Part shown: positions 48,728 through 57,672 of the stretch, in pieces
How the letters are laid out: every line of letters begins with the position of its first letter
Position numbering within the stretch: position 1 is the first letter of the stretch
NCBI GenBank assembly: GCA_045595785.1
Contig: JAZOBE010000037.1
Location: 1-64,000 of the forward strand
Source: SFLA01 sp045595785
Lineage (GTDB): Bacteria; Bacillota; Clostridia; Oscillospirales; CAG-382
Reading direction: 5' to 3'
DNA length: 64,000 bases
The notes under the pieces: model-generated
What the model was told of the DNA's origin: nothing
Database searches by the model: none
The model's input: the letters and a program-made list of their open reading frames with translations, nothing else
Position numbers and translations under genes: made by a program

Positions 48728-51235
48728 TTACAAAATCGAGGATAGCAGCCATACAGGAAGCACCCAAGCAAGCTGGAACAGCACGGTATACAACGAAGTG
48801 ATACCGGTGGTATCCCCTGCGAATATCATAAACGCGGCGGCAGCCAGAGACAATACTGTGCCGATGACGCATATCATACCGTTGCTCTTTATAATGTGAT
48901 GAGTCTTATCACATAAAGCAAACGTACGCAGGAAGGTATGCAGACCCGCGTTGGTTACAACGCCGGAATCTATCTCCTTGGTGACCTTGGTCATATCCTC
49001 GGGGTTGCCTGCCTTAAGTATTGCGATGGGGCATTTTTTATACTTGATGCCGTTTGCCAACAGCTCATTATTGATATTGGGGTCAAGGGTCTTGATACCT
49101 ACGCAAAGGCCGGACTTATTCATATCTCTGAGCAATTCATCAAACAACGGATTTATGGAATATTTGATATACAGCTTGACTGCAAGACGGTCGCCTACAG
49201 TGACAAACATAACCGAGCCGACGCTGTTTTCGTACATATCGTCAATCTCATCCTTGGGAGCCTCAAAACGGTAACGGCGCATATACGCACGCTTGCCGAT
49301 GAAATACTCCTTGCCGTCAACTACCACGCGGAGTCCGTCGGAAGCGGATTCCAGCAATCTGATATACTGAGCAGGCTCTACCGGCTCGGTAATAGTGGAA
49401 GCCAGCACCTTCTCAAGAGGACCGCCGACATAATTGAAAATACGAGACAGCTCAATAAGCACACGGTCGATGCGGAAATCTCCGTAGGTTCTGAAGCTGG
49501 TTATCTTTACAAGATTGGGAGGATATACCTCGGTATCCGCAAAGGAGATAACCGAAGCATCCGAATATTCCTCTGCTACGGCAGGGCCTATAAAGCAGGA
49601 GGAGGAACGGTTTGCTCTGCGGTTTGCAGTGCAAAGAGGCATTGCGATAATAAAGAATGAAGACAGAGGCAAAGCTACCGCTAATGTGAATACCGCACTG
49701 TTAAGCGAGGTGAGTCCATCGTTACCCATAATGGCCTGAGCCGCAAATACTGTGATAGCCGCTACGATAACGAGGGGAAGCAGAAAGTTGAACAGATCCT
49801 CACTCTTGGGACGCTTGTTAAGACGGGCAAAAAATCCGCTTACAAACTTGGTCTTGCGAACGGTATAAATATCACTATCCTCAAGGAGGTAGGAATAAAA
49901 CTCGTCAGATTCACGGGAAGCGCCGCTTAACTGTGCCGCCGCATATTTGCTTCTGGCGGAAGCGATGACCTTAAAGCAGGCAAAATCCTTTTTCGCAGTC
50001 ATATAATTAATAAGCGCGGAGCACACACCGCAAATGGCTGCGGTAAGATTGAAAAGCTGAAGATTGGGATCGGTAGGTGCCATAAACAGTCTGGCAATAC
50101 AATATCCAGCAGACGCAATAAACGAGAAGAAGAACACGCTGTCAGCGTTGAGGTTGAAGGTAAAAAGTCCCTTTGCACCCTTTTCGAGAGAGGGAAGCAA
50201 AGCCATACCAAGGAAGCACAAAAGCTGAAGATCTGCAAGTATATAAAGTATACCGTATCTTCCCTGGCTCAAATAAATTGAATATCCCGCGCCGCCCTTG
50301 GTGGCAAGCTCGAAATACACAATACCCAAGGTTATAAGTATTGCCAGCATCAAACGGCGGAAAGAAGTGCGTATTCCGCGCTTCATAAGACGATTGACCT
50401 CGTTGTTCTGGGCACGGTCGGTATACTCGTACTCACCGGACTCGGTCTTCATATCCTTTTCCACGTTGCGCTGCAGCTCACGGAACTCCTCAGGCACTTC
50501 GTCACTATCGGGATCGATATCACCGATAGCCACCTTGATTCGAAGGTCCTTGGTGTCCATAAAATGACCGCCGACAGATATATCATCGCCGTTTTCGGAA
50601 ACGATGGAAAGCTGAGTGCTCTCCTCTTCGTCCTCAAGACCTATCTTGCTGTTTACCACACGCTCGGAAAGTCCGGCATAATCATCGTCAAATACTGCGG
50701 TAGAATGCTCGTCCTCCTGAGGAGGCATAGTGTCTCCCATAGGGAACAGCTCTTCCTGCTTATATTCCACAGGCTTTTCTACCGTCTCCGGCTCCATAAA
50801 GTGAGACGTATCTATTTCTGCAGGCTTTCTCTCTGCCTGACCGATAGTATCCACGGTAGCACGGTCGATAAGTGCGAACAGCTCGTCCGCCCTGCGGCTC
50901 TTCATAGGCTTGTCTTTATTGCCGTAATAATAATTTTTCAATTCCGCATCGTCCTCCATGCGCGCCTCAAGCGCTTCACGGAGACCCTGGGTAGCGGACT
51001 TTTGGTCCTGAACCTTTACGCGGGTGGAATACTTATCTATAATGTCCTCTGTCTCGGTTCTTGTGGGGACGGGCTCATCAACAGACTTGGTCTTCTCAAG
51101 CAGGCTCTCACCGCTTGCGGAAGGCTTGTAACCGCCGGTAGGCTTGGGGATATGACGGGCGGAATCGTTTTCCGCAGAGGCGTTCTGAAGACGTTTAAGT
51201 ATCTCTTCTACGCTGGATTCGTTTCTCTCGCTCAT
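48728..51235 (-). CDS. P-type-ATPase-like membrane protein lacking the phosphorylation motif
   Basis: An 835-aa protein. Residues 1-270 are acidic, low-complexity and probably disordered. Then come TM helices (LMLAILITLGIVYFELA, YILADLQLLCFLGMALLP, further pairs to ~residue 560). The stretch ALPLSSFFIIAMPLCTANRRANR resembles helix M4 of P-type ATPases (read in parts), followed where DKTGT should be by VISFADTEVYPP. Later GKEYFIGKRAYMRR looks like the nucleotide domain and LLRDMNKSGLCVGIKTLD like the P-domain hinge (TGD becomes TLD). Two C-terminal helices end it. The catalytic Asp-Lys-Thr-Gly is absent, so it should not pump by the usual cycle; a sensor or scaffold role is possible. I start at ATG 51235 (GGGGGAG upstream). 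rlmB overlap is avoided that way. Confidence 0.6.
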   Translation of the reverse strand: MSERNESSVEEILKRLQNASAENDSARHIPKPTGGYKPSASGESLLEKTKSVDEPVPTRTETEDIIDKYSTRVKVQDQKSATQGLREALEARMEDDAELKNYYYGNKDKPMKSRRADELFALIDRATVDTIGQAERKPAEIDTSHFMEPETVEKPVEYKQEELFPMGDTMPPQEDEHSTAVFDDDYAGLSERVVNSKIGLEDEEESTQLSIVSENGDDISVGGHFMDTKDLRIKVAIGDIDPDSDEVPEEFRELQRNVEKDMKTESGEYEYTDRAQNNEVNRLMKRGIRTSFRRLMLAILITLGIVYFELATKGGAGYSIYLSQGRYGILYILADLQLLCFLGMALLPSLEKGAKGLFTFNLNADSVFFFSFIASAGYCIARLFMAPTDPNLQLFNLTAAICGVCSALINYMTAKKDFACFKVIASARSKYAAAQLSGASRESDEFYSYLLEDSDIYTVRKTKFVSGFFARLNKRPKSEDLFNFLLPLVIVAAITVFAAQAIMGNDGLTSLNSAVFTLAVALPLSSFFIIAMPLCTANRRANRSSSCFIGPAVAEEYSDASVISFADTEVYPPNLVKITSFRTYGDFRIDRVLIELSRIFNYVGGPLEKVLASTITEPVEPAQYIRLLESASDGLRVVVDGKEYFIGKRAYMRRYRFEAPKDEIDDMYENSVGSVMFVTVGDRLAVKLYIKYSINPLFDELLRDMNKSGLCVGIKTLDPNINNELLANGIKYKKCPIAILKAGNPEDMTKVTKEIDSGVVTNAGLHTFLRTFALCDKTHHIIKSNGMICVIGTVLSLAAAAFMIFAGDTTGITSLYTVLFQLAWVLPVWLLSSIL

Positions 51236-51255
51236 TGTCTGTGTTACTCCCCCTT

Positions 51256-52017
51256 TCAATGTCTTTGGCGCGCCGCTTCAAACAGCATTACTGCGGCGGC
51301 GGCAGATACGTTAAGCGAATTAAGCTCACCGTACATAGGTATGGATAATACAAAATCGCCTTTTTCTTTTACTATTCTGGATACGCCCTCACCCTCACTG
51401 CCGAGCACGAAGGCTATACCGCTATCATCAAATTTCTCACCGAAATAAGGCTTTCCGTTTGCCTCAAGAGCATACACCCACACTCCCCTGCTCTGAAGCT
51501 CAGCTATGGCGGCGGCAATATTGCCCACTCTTACCACGGGAACTCTGAACAAAGCGCCTGCAGATGATTTTGCAACGGTGGAAGTGAGAGATACCGAACG
51601 GTGCTTGGGAATAATGACGCCGTGTGCACCTGCGCACTCTGCGGTACGTATTATAGCGCCCAGATTATGAGGATCGTTAATGCAATCGCAAACCACAAAA
51701 AAGGGCTTTTCGTTCTTCTTTGCTGCAGCGGCAAACAGATCGTCAAGAGTTGCATAAACCGTCTCCGGCACAGAGGCGGCAACACCCTGATGCACTGCAC
51801 CGCCGGAAATAGTATCAAGCCTTGCGCGGTCAGTCTCCACAATAGGAATACGTCTTGCAGACGCCTTGCCGACGATTACCTTGATACTGCCCTCGACAGC
51901 ACCCTTCTGAACGTATATTTTATCTATGTCTCTTCCCGAAGCAAGCAACTCAAGCACAGAGTTTCTGCCCCAAAAGATACCATCAAAACCGCTGGCGCGT
52001 CCGGAATCTTCTCGCAT
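51256..52017 (-). CDS. rlmB: 23S rRNA (guanosine-2'-O-)-methyltransferase RlmB-type (SpoU)
   Basis: A 253-aa TrmH/SpoU-family methyltransferase with the trefoil-knot SAM domain: NDPHNLGAIIRTAECAGAHG (motif 1), FVLGSEGEGVSR (motif 2) and IPMYGELNSLNVSAAAAVM (motif 3). An N-terminal substrate-binding part (GIFWGRNSVLELLASGRDID) is typical of RlmB, which modifies G2251 in the peptidyl-transferase loop; TrmH-type tRNA targets cannot be ruled out. The ATG at 52017 has AGGGG about 10 bases away, against 1 base for ATG 52026. The next gene follows after 20 bases. Confidence 0.9.
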   Translation of the reverse strand: MREDSGRASGFDGIFWGRNSVLELLASGRDIDKIYVQKGAVEGSIKVIVGKASARRIPIVETDRARLDTISGGAVHQGVAASVPETVYATLDDLFAAAAKKNEKPFFVVCDCINDPHNLGAIIRTAECAGAHGVIIPKHRSVSLTSTVAKSSAGALFRVPVVRVGNIAAAIAELQSRGVWVYALEANGKPYFGEKFDDSGIAFVLGSEGEGVSRIVKEKGDFVLSIPMYGELNSLNVSAAAAVMLFEAARQRH

Positions 52018-52149
52018 AACAAACATACCCCTTTCGGTATATATACCTATTCCAAAATATTATATCATAAAAAAATCGGTTTGCCAACAGTAATTTTATA
52101 TTTTTTACATTAATATTATATATTTCTTTGCAAAAAGCACGAAATAAAA

Positions 52150-52181
52150 ACCGCCCTGCGAAGAAGCAGGGCGGTAAAACA
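52150..52181 (-). terminator. Terminator of the DUF4886 surface protein
   Basis: ACCGCCCTGC, short loop, GCAGGGCGGT, followed leftward by TTTTATTTCG. Confidence 0.8.
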
Positions 52182-52186
52182 AAAGC

Positions 52187-54106
52187 TTACGCTTTCTTTT
52201 TCTTTGTAAACACTGCAATAAGCACAGCGAGTGCTCCAAGCACTGATACGATTGCGGCGGCGATATATCCGCCGTTTCCTCCGTTTTCGGAAGAAGCTTG
52301 GGAATCGTTGGCAGAAGAAGATACATCGGAAGCATCGGGAACATCGGAAACATCGGAAGGCTCGGAAACTTCGGATTCATCGGAAGGCTCGGAAACGTCT
52401 CCGCCCTCGCCGGAGTTACCGTAAACGGAGATCTCACTTAACCAAAGGAAGGTTCCGCCTATAGTATACTGAAGTCTGACGTATCTCGCCTGTACGGTCT
52501 CGTCAAGAGTGATAACGTAATCTCTGTTGTCCCAGCCGCCGTTGACTTCCATTTCGCCTCCGGAAAGCTCACCCACCTCGGTAAAGCTTTCACCGTCAAC
52601 GGAAACGAGCAGTTTTACGGTAGAATCCGCAGTAGAGGGAATACCCCAGGAGGTGTTTCCGAAAAGGTCGGTAGACACGTATTTTACTTCGGACACCGTA
52701 CCCAGATCTATGGTAACGGAGGTATTATTGCCCTTGTAGCAGCCACATTCGCCGTTATCTCCCGAAGGAGCCAAAAGACCATTGGTAAACTTGCCGATAC
52801 AGCTTCCATCCTCTGCGGTATCGGTCCAGGATGCATTGGTGTAGACATCGCCATCGGAAACGTAAGGTTTGTTGAGAGAAAGATTTTCATAGGTAACGCC
52901 GTTTATTTCGATTTTGGAGATATCCATGTCACCGGGATAAGGATAACCCTCTTCTACTATCACAGCCGCCATTTCCTGAAGTGCTTTTGCTGTAGCTTCG
53001 GGAAGATTTGCGGTATACGTATTTCCGCGAGGGTCAATATCAAGATAAGAATACAGCCAAGAACAAGCTATAAGATAGCTGCCCTCATAGGAATGATGTC
53101 CGCCGTCATCTGCAAAAAGATTGATTTCGGGATGGTCCTCAATGCACTTAAGGAAGGAGCTGGACGCAGGCGCGTACTCTATATCAAATTTCTGAGAAAG
53201 TCTGGAATAATGGGAGTAATGCTTATAGAAGGAAGCAACTCTCGTTTCGGGGTCAAGGTCGTTGGAATAGCGCATATAGAGAAGAGGTGTTGCGCCGTTT
53301 TCCTTAATGAGAGGAAGTATGGTAGCAACTGCCGCCTCGCTGTCGTAATAGCTTGCGCCTGCCGCGTCCTGAAGCACTACGTAATCGTATTCCGTAAACT
53401 GAAGCATATTGCGGAGCTTTTTACCGCGCTCGTGAGTTTCATCGGCAAACTCGTGAAGGAATGCACTTCCGAAGGTGCAATAATCAACGTCAACCTCAAC
53501 GCCTGCCGCCTGGCACAGACCTTTGAATTTAATGGGAGTTCCGTTGAAATAGGTAGTGCTGTTGCCTACAAAAAGGAACTTGACCGCATCCTTTGAAGGC
53601 TCAACGGGATTGTTATAGGCTATGCGCAATTTGGAAGTATTAGCGTTATACTCGCCGTAAACGGGATACAATATCGACATGGTGGCGTTGTACAGCATGG
53701 CGCCTTCCATGGCGGTGGTAAAGCATTTGGAAAGTCCCGAGGGAGCACCGGAGGTATAGGCAACCAAAAATCCGCCTGCAGGCACTTTTACAGTAAGCTG
53801 GGGAGAACCGTTCACTCCGTTTTCGTTAGCAAGAAGCTCTCCGCCCGCCTCAATAAGAACGCCGTCCTTATCAAATATAAGCACCTTGGCATAGCGGAAA
53901 TTATATTCGCTGGCGCCGATAACACGGACTTCATCGGTGTTATTCGGATACACAAACACTCCGCCGGAGGAAGTCTTTACGTCTACTCCTGTAACGGAAT
54001 ACGTCTCGTCAACATCATACTTTTCGTCGGCTGCAAAAACGCCCACAGTGCAAAGAGATGTACCCAGCAAAACAGACGCAAGCAAAATGGCAAGCTTCTT
54101 TTTCAC
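52187..54106 (-). CDS. Secreted DUF4886/SGNH-like protein with F5/8-type C domain
   Basis: A 639-aa surface protein. Signal peptide LAILLASVLLGTSLCTVGVFA (cut near VFA-AD, residue 25). An SGNH/DUF4886 hydrolase-like domain spans ~175-400 with FLFVGNSTTYFNG (Ser183) and ADDGGHHSYEGSYL (His near 338). A galactose-binding-like F5/8 type C domain covers ~415-560 (VTIDLGTVSEVKYVSTDLFG, ARYVRLQYTIGG). A Ser/Asp/Glu-rich linker ends in a TM helix and KKKKA, so it is anchored by a membrane tail, not a sortase motif. Probable role is carbohydrate ester removal or binding at the cell surface; substrate unknown. Confidence 0.85.
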   Translation of the reverse strand: MKKKLAILLASVLLGTSLCTVGVFAADEKYDVDETYSVTGVDVKTSSGGVFVYPNNTDEVRVIGASEYNFRYAKVLIFDKDGVLIEAGGELLANENGVNGSPQLTVKVPAGGFLVAYTSGAPSGLSKCFTTAMEGAMLYNATMSILYPVYGEYNANTSKLRIAYNNPVEPSKDAVKFLFVGNSTTYFNGTPIKFKGLCQAAGVEVDVDYCTFGSAFLHEFADETHERGKKLRNMLQFTEYDYVVLQDAAGASYYDSEAAVATILPLIKENGATPLLYMRYSNDLDPETRVASFYKHYSHYSRLSQKFDIEYAPASSSFLKCIEDHPEINLFADDGGHHSYEGSYLIACSWLYSYLDIDPRGNTYTANLPEATAKALQEMAAVIVEEGYPYPGDMDISKIEINGVTYENLSLNKPYVSDGDVYTNASWTDTAEDGSCIGKFTNGLLAPSGDNGECGCYKGNNTSVTIDLGTVSEVKYVSTDLFGNTSWGIPSTADSTVKLLVSVDGESFTEVGELSGGEMEVNGGWDNRDYVITLDETVQARYVRLQYTIGGTFLWLSEISVYGNSGEGGDVSEPSDESEVSEPSDVSDVPDASDVSSSANDSQASSENGGNGGYIAAAIVSVLGALAVLIAVFTKKKKA

Positions 54107-54167
54107 GGCAAAAAACCTCCTGAATTTTGATAAGAAAATAATAACACATTACACGATACTTGTCAAC

Positions 54168-54195
54168 AAAAAACAGCACCCCCGAAGGAGTGCTG
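54168..54195 (-). terminator. Terminator of the 248-aa secreted protein gene
   Basis: CAGCACTCC, loop TTCGG, GGGTGCTG on the minus strand, then TTTTTTG. Confidence 0.75.
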
Positions 54196-54205
54196 AAATT
54201 CAAAA

Positions 54206-54952
54206 TTACTGTTCAATGTTATTACTGCCAATATCCACAATCAAATCAATCAAACCAGTGGCGTTTTCATCGCAAATCGCGCGATATTGTTTTTCGAGTT
54301 CCACCTCATCGCGGTCAATTCTTTCAATTTCAATGATTGCAAAATCTCTAAGCATGAATCCGATTTTCTGTGATATTTCAGACAGAAGATTGCCTTGTTC
54401 AACAGTTGCATTGCATTCTCCAACAAAATCCTTAATCGGTGTTTCAAAGCCGAATATAGGCTTTGCTGCTTCTATTATCAGATCTTCGCAAGCGTCTTCT
54501 TTCAAGTTTTGCACTTCATCACAATAATCACGTAAAGCTGTATTCTCAATTAATTTGAGAAAATCTTCACGAGAATCTGCTAAAAGTAGTTTAGCGTAAT
54601 ATAAATTTTGAATTTTCGAAAAAGCACCCACTTCTCGGAGCTTATCGTTTCTTTTGCAAATATCGCCTACCGTCAGAGAATTTTCAAAAAAAGTTTTAGC
54701 TTCAATCGAATAACTTTTCGTGTTTATCGTTCCATCAAATTGTGACTGCCCTGCTTCAAAAACAAGCGCAGTAGTGCATTCAAACCACGATTCCTTTATG
54801 TGACACCATGTTATTTTAATATAGCTTCCATCTTCGCAAACATGCAGAAGTAAGTCCTCGTTTGATACAGCAGTTCTAACAGCAAACACGCTCACATAAA
54901 TTGCGCTTAAAGCTAATGCGATAATGAGAGAAAATGCTATAATCTTTTTCAT
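54206..54952 (-). CDS. Hypothetical secreted protein, 248 aa
   Basis: I do not recognise the family. It starts MKKIIAFSLIIALALSAIYV, an N-terminal signal or anchor helix, and the rest is soluble and mostly helical with several Cys. AAAGGA lies 7 bases before ATG 54952; an upstream TTG frame adds only six codons. It is AT-rich and lies among other exported proteins (DUF4886 protein to the left, a 55-aa exported peptide to the right). Could be an extracellular binding protein; no catalytic pattern seen. Confidence 0.65.
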   Translation of the reverse strand: MKKIIAFSLIIALALSAIYVSVFAVRTAVSNEDLLLHVCEDGSYIKITWCHIKESWFECTTALVFEAGQSQFDGTINTKSYSIEAKTFFENSLTVGDICKRNDKLREVGAFSKIQNLYYAKLLLADSREDFLKLIENTALRDYCDEVQNLKEDACEDLIIEAAKPIFGFETPIKDFVGECNATVEQGNLLSEISQKIGFMLRDFAIIEIERIDRDEVELEKQYRAICDENATGLIDLIVDIGSNNIEQ

Positions 54953-55026
54953 TATTATTTCCTTTTTCAATCCAGCATACGGACATTTTTTATTTAAGCT
55001 TAGTGTTTTAAGCTAGATGCCCCTAT

Positions 55027-55194
55027 TCACATCCAAATATAGTCTTGGGTACCCGAAACTTTAGTACCTACGTTACCCACGCTGCTATCCGCCGAACTGC
55101 CATTCCATTCGGCCGCCAAAACAGGAGCCACAACCGGAACGAGAAGCACAAAGACTAAGAGTAACGAAACGACAAAACGAAATGATTTTTTCAT
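55027..55194 (-). CDS. 55-aa exported peptide
   Basis: An ORF too short for most gene finders: MKKSFRFVVSLLLVFVLLVP is a textbook signal peptide, ending at VLAA; the predicted mature part is ~27 residues, Gly/Ser-rich (NGSSADSSVGNVGTKVSGTQ) and ends in DYIWM. It begins 16 bases after the stop of the Ser/Glu-rich gene at 55211 and has a weak AAAGGCGG ribosome site. It may be a real secreted peptide (signal, bacteriocin-like or wall-associated) or the truncated front of a larger surface protein. No partner transporter or processing gene is adjacent. Confidence 0.5.
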   Translation of the reverse strand: MKKSFRFVVSLLLVFVLLVPVVAPVLAAEWNGSSADSSVGNVGTKVSGTQDYIWM

Positions 55195-55210
55195 CCGTTA
55201 CGTACCGCCT

Positions 55211-56107
55211 TTACTCGCCACAAGTGTGACAGGCTAACGCTTTGCATTCTTCTCCACACTGATGACATCTGGTGTCGTGGAGATAATTCACACAAGTGCC
55301 ATTAGTGCCATCACCTTTACGATGACCGCAATAAGGACACCATTGGTTGATATACGCGTTGTACACTTGCTGGGCGGACCACGTAAAGCCATAATCCGCT
55401 GCGGTATAAGTGCCGTTACCATTAGCGGTAAACGGGACAGTCAAACCACTTTTTATAATGACAACCTCATAACCCACCTCTGCGGTTTCAAGCATCTCCA
55501 GAGTCAGCAGAGCTTTGGCTTCCTCATAAGAGGTAACAGTCTCCTGTTTGCCGTTCACCACAATCTCGACAGGCGTATCGCCTTTAACAACGGTTTCCTC
55601 TTTCGAAGTTTCATCCTTTGAAGTCTCGTCTTTGGAGGTCTCTTCTACCTTGCTTTCTTCGTTAGGCTGGTTAGGCTTCACGATTTCGCTCGGAGTAGAC
55701 GTATCTTCCGGTTCGGAAGGCTCGTCAGGCTGAGAAGGTTCTTCGACCTTGGAGGTTTCAGAAGGGTCAGACGATTCATCCGAAGGAGGGTCTGAAACAT
55801 CGGGAGCCGTTGAGGTTTCCACCTCAGAGGTCTCAGGCTCGGAAACATCGTCCTCTTCCGCAGGGGTCGAGGTTTCAGGCGCGGGGTCCTTCGAAGTGTC
55901 AGAAACATCCACAAGGGATTCCTCCACTTCGGAAGCGTCGGAAGGCTCCGACACCGTGCTTTCGTCAACGTCAGAGGATTCCGAATTCTCAGTAGAAATA
56001 TCAGTAGAGTCTTCGTTGGACGAAGTACAACGCACCACTGCGATTGCGCTAACCGCGCAGACTATGAGCATAGCAGCAATAACCGCCACAAGTGTTTTAT
56101 TGTTCAT
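55211..56107 (-). CDS. Membrane-anchored Ser/Glu-rich protein with Cys-rich C-terminus
   Basis: A 298-aa surface protein: N-terminal TM/signal anchor (LVAVIAAMLIVCAVSAIAVV), then ~130 residues made almost only of Ser, Glu, Asp, Pro and Thr (SEPSDASEVEESLVDVSDTS and similar), a short globular beta part (PVEIVVNGKQETVTSYEEA) and a Cys-rich end with WCPYCGHRKGDG, RCHQCGEEC and CHTCGE, like a zinc ribbon or disulfide knot outside the membrane. The low-complexity part is a wall-spanning stalk. GGCGG lies before ATG 56107; the frame is open 15 codons further. No family name is certain. Confidence 0.7.
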   Translation of the reverse strand: MNNKTLVAVIAAMLIVCAVSAIAVVRCTSSNEDSTDISTENSESSDVDESTVSEPSDASEVEESLVDVSDTSKDPAPETSTPAEEDDVSEPETSEVETSTAPDVSDPPSDESSDPSETSKVEEPSQPDEPSEPEDTSTPSEIVKPNQPNEESKVEETSKDETSKDETSKEETVVKGDTPVEIVVNGKQETVTSYEEAKALLTLEMLETAEVGYEVVIIKSGLTVPFTANGNGTYTAADYGFTWSAQQVYNAYINQWCPYCGHRKGDGTNGTCVNYLHDTRCHQCGEECKALACHTCGE

Positions 56108-56249
56108 AAAAACCGCCATAACATAAACTATATAGTATTCACAATATATCACTTGCGGAATTTATTGTCAAGAGAAGTTGCATATTGCTTTAATAAACAT
56201 AAAAACATCAATTCATATTGACAGTCCATCTCAAGCACGAAGTAAATAA

Positions 56250-56281
56250 AAAGGCAGAAGTTTTGCGCTTCTGCCTTAGAT
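56250..56281 (-). terminator. Terminator of the nagA-kinase unit
   Basis: AAGGCAGAAG, loop, CTTCTGCCTT, followed leftward by TTTATTTAC, twelve bases past the kinase stop. Confidence 0.8.
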
Positions 56282-56292
56282 GTTAAAACTGA

Positions 56293-57672
56293 TTATTTGC
56301 CGAGATCGGGAAGGCTTGCTGCTGCAACAGACTGGCCTACGCGGCGAGAAGATTCATCGGGAATGTGGAGAGTGATCTTCTTTGCAAGCTCGGGGAATTC
56401 AACGTCAAGAACTTCCTGTGCCTTTGCGAGGAGGATGGTTCCGCCCTCACCGCTGGTAACACGGCCCATAATGAGAACGTGCTTGATATCATAGAATTCG
56501 GTATAGTATGCGATAGCATAACCGAAGTAAACACCGATAGTCTCGTAGATCTTCTTTGCTCTCTCGTCGCCTTCCTTCATAAGGTTCTGAACGATCTTAA
56601 GCTTTTCTGCGGGAGAAAGGCTCTCGTCAAGCTCAATACCTGCGAAGGGAGCAAGCTTGATAACGCCGTCCTGAGAGAAGTACTTAACGCCGCAGCCGTA
56701 GTCGCCGGACCACTCGTCTACCATAGCGTTCTTGCAATTGTCAACGGGAACGAAAGCAAGCTCGTTGAGCCAGCCGGTAATGTTACCCTGACCGTCAACG
56801 TAACCGCCTGCTTCGGAGGTACCCATAGCTACGCCGAGAACGTTGGTATCATCAAGGTCCATTGCGCCTGCGAGAGCGGTAACGTCACCGTCGTTAGCAA
56901 CTTCGATAGGAATGTTCTCGCCAAGCTCCTTTGCAACGTCGATGTACATATTCTTTACGCACTTATCGAACTGATCATCGGGAACCTTAAGGAAGAGAGA
57001 AGCAACCATTATCTTGTTGTCGATATAAACGCCTGCGGAGGAAACACCGATAGCGTCTACTCTGGGCATATGCTCAGCAGCGCTCTTCATTGCGGAGAGA
57101 ATGCCTTCATAGTGATAGTTGGGATCGGAGTTGATCTTGGGGAACCAAACAACTTCTTCGGAATATACAGCCTCACCGTCGATAACAGCACTTACCTTAC
57201 GGTCGCTTCCGCCGGCGTCAAAGCCGATACGGCAACCGTCAAGATGTCTGCCAACGGGAGCGGGAGAGTTGTAATCAACGGGAGCGTTTTCGATATCGCG
57301 AAGCTCAACCTCAAACTCGGTCTCATATACGCGGGACATAAAGCCGTTATCGAAATCACGGGAGCCGCCCTTTGCATAAGCAGCCTTGATATTTTCGCCG
57401 ACTACCTTGGAGCCTGCGATGATGATCTTGTAGCCGCCTGCCACCCACAGAAGGCTCTTTACGAGACGGTCAACAAAATTGATATTTTCTTCATCTTTGC
57501 CGATTCCGTCGGGATAAATTCTGGTCTTATAGGTGGTGATGTAACCCTTGTTTCTCTGAATACCGATAACAAGGTCCTGACCATTTTCCTTGGTAGCCTC
57601 GCGCATTTCGCGGCAGAGGAGAGAAAGGGGCTGGAACTGGGGATCCAGAACAGCATTTACTTTAAGCTTCAT
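56293..57672 (-). CDS. ROK/ASKHA-type kinase with N-terminal extension
   Basis: A 459-aa cytosolic protein. The ASKHA/ROK part starts at ~residue 148 with RIGFDAGGSDRKVSAVIDGE (phosphate-1 loop), followed by IGVSSAGVYIDNKI, the catalytic-type VANDGDVTALAGAM and VAMGTSEAGGYVDGQGNITG. The first ~145 residues are an alpha/beta region not found in ordinary ROK kinases (~300 aa). It overlaps the end of nagA, so it is probably the amino-sugar kinase of the same pathway (GlcNAc or glucosamine phosphorylation), although the zinc-site Cys of classical ROK proteins (CxCGxxGC) is not evident. Substrate is inferred from context. Confidence 0.75.
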   Translation of the reverse strand: MKLKVNAVLDPQFQPLSLLCREMREATKENGQDLVIGIQRNKGYITTYKTRIYPDGIGKDEENINFVDRLVKSLLWVAGGYKIIIAGSKVVGENIKAAYAKGGSRDFDNGFMSRVYETEFEVELRDIENAPVDYNSPAPVGRHLDGCRIGFDAGGSDRKVSAVIDGEAVYSEEVVWFPKINSDPNYHYEGILSAMKSAAEHMPRVDAIGVSSAGVYIDNKIMVASLFLKVPDDQFDKCVKNMYIDVAKELGENIPIEVANDGDVTALAGAMDLDDTNVLGVAMGTSEAGGYVDGQGNITGWLNELAFVPVDNCKNAMVDEWSGDYGCGVKYFSQDGVIKLAPFAGIELDESLSPAEKLKIVQNLMKEGDERAKKIYETIGVYFGYAIAYYTEFYDIKHVLIMGRVTSGEGGTILLAKAQEVLDVEFPELAKKITLHIPDESSRRVGQSVAAASLPDLGK

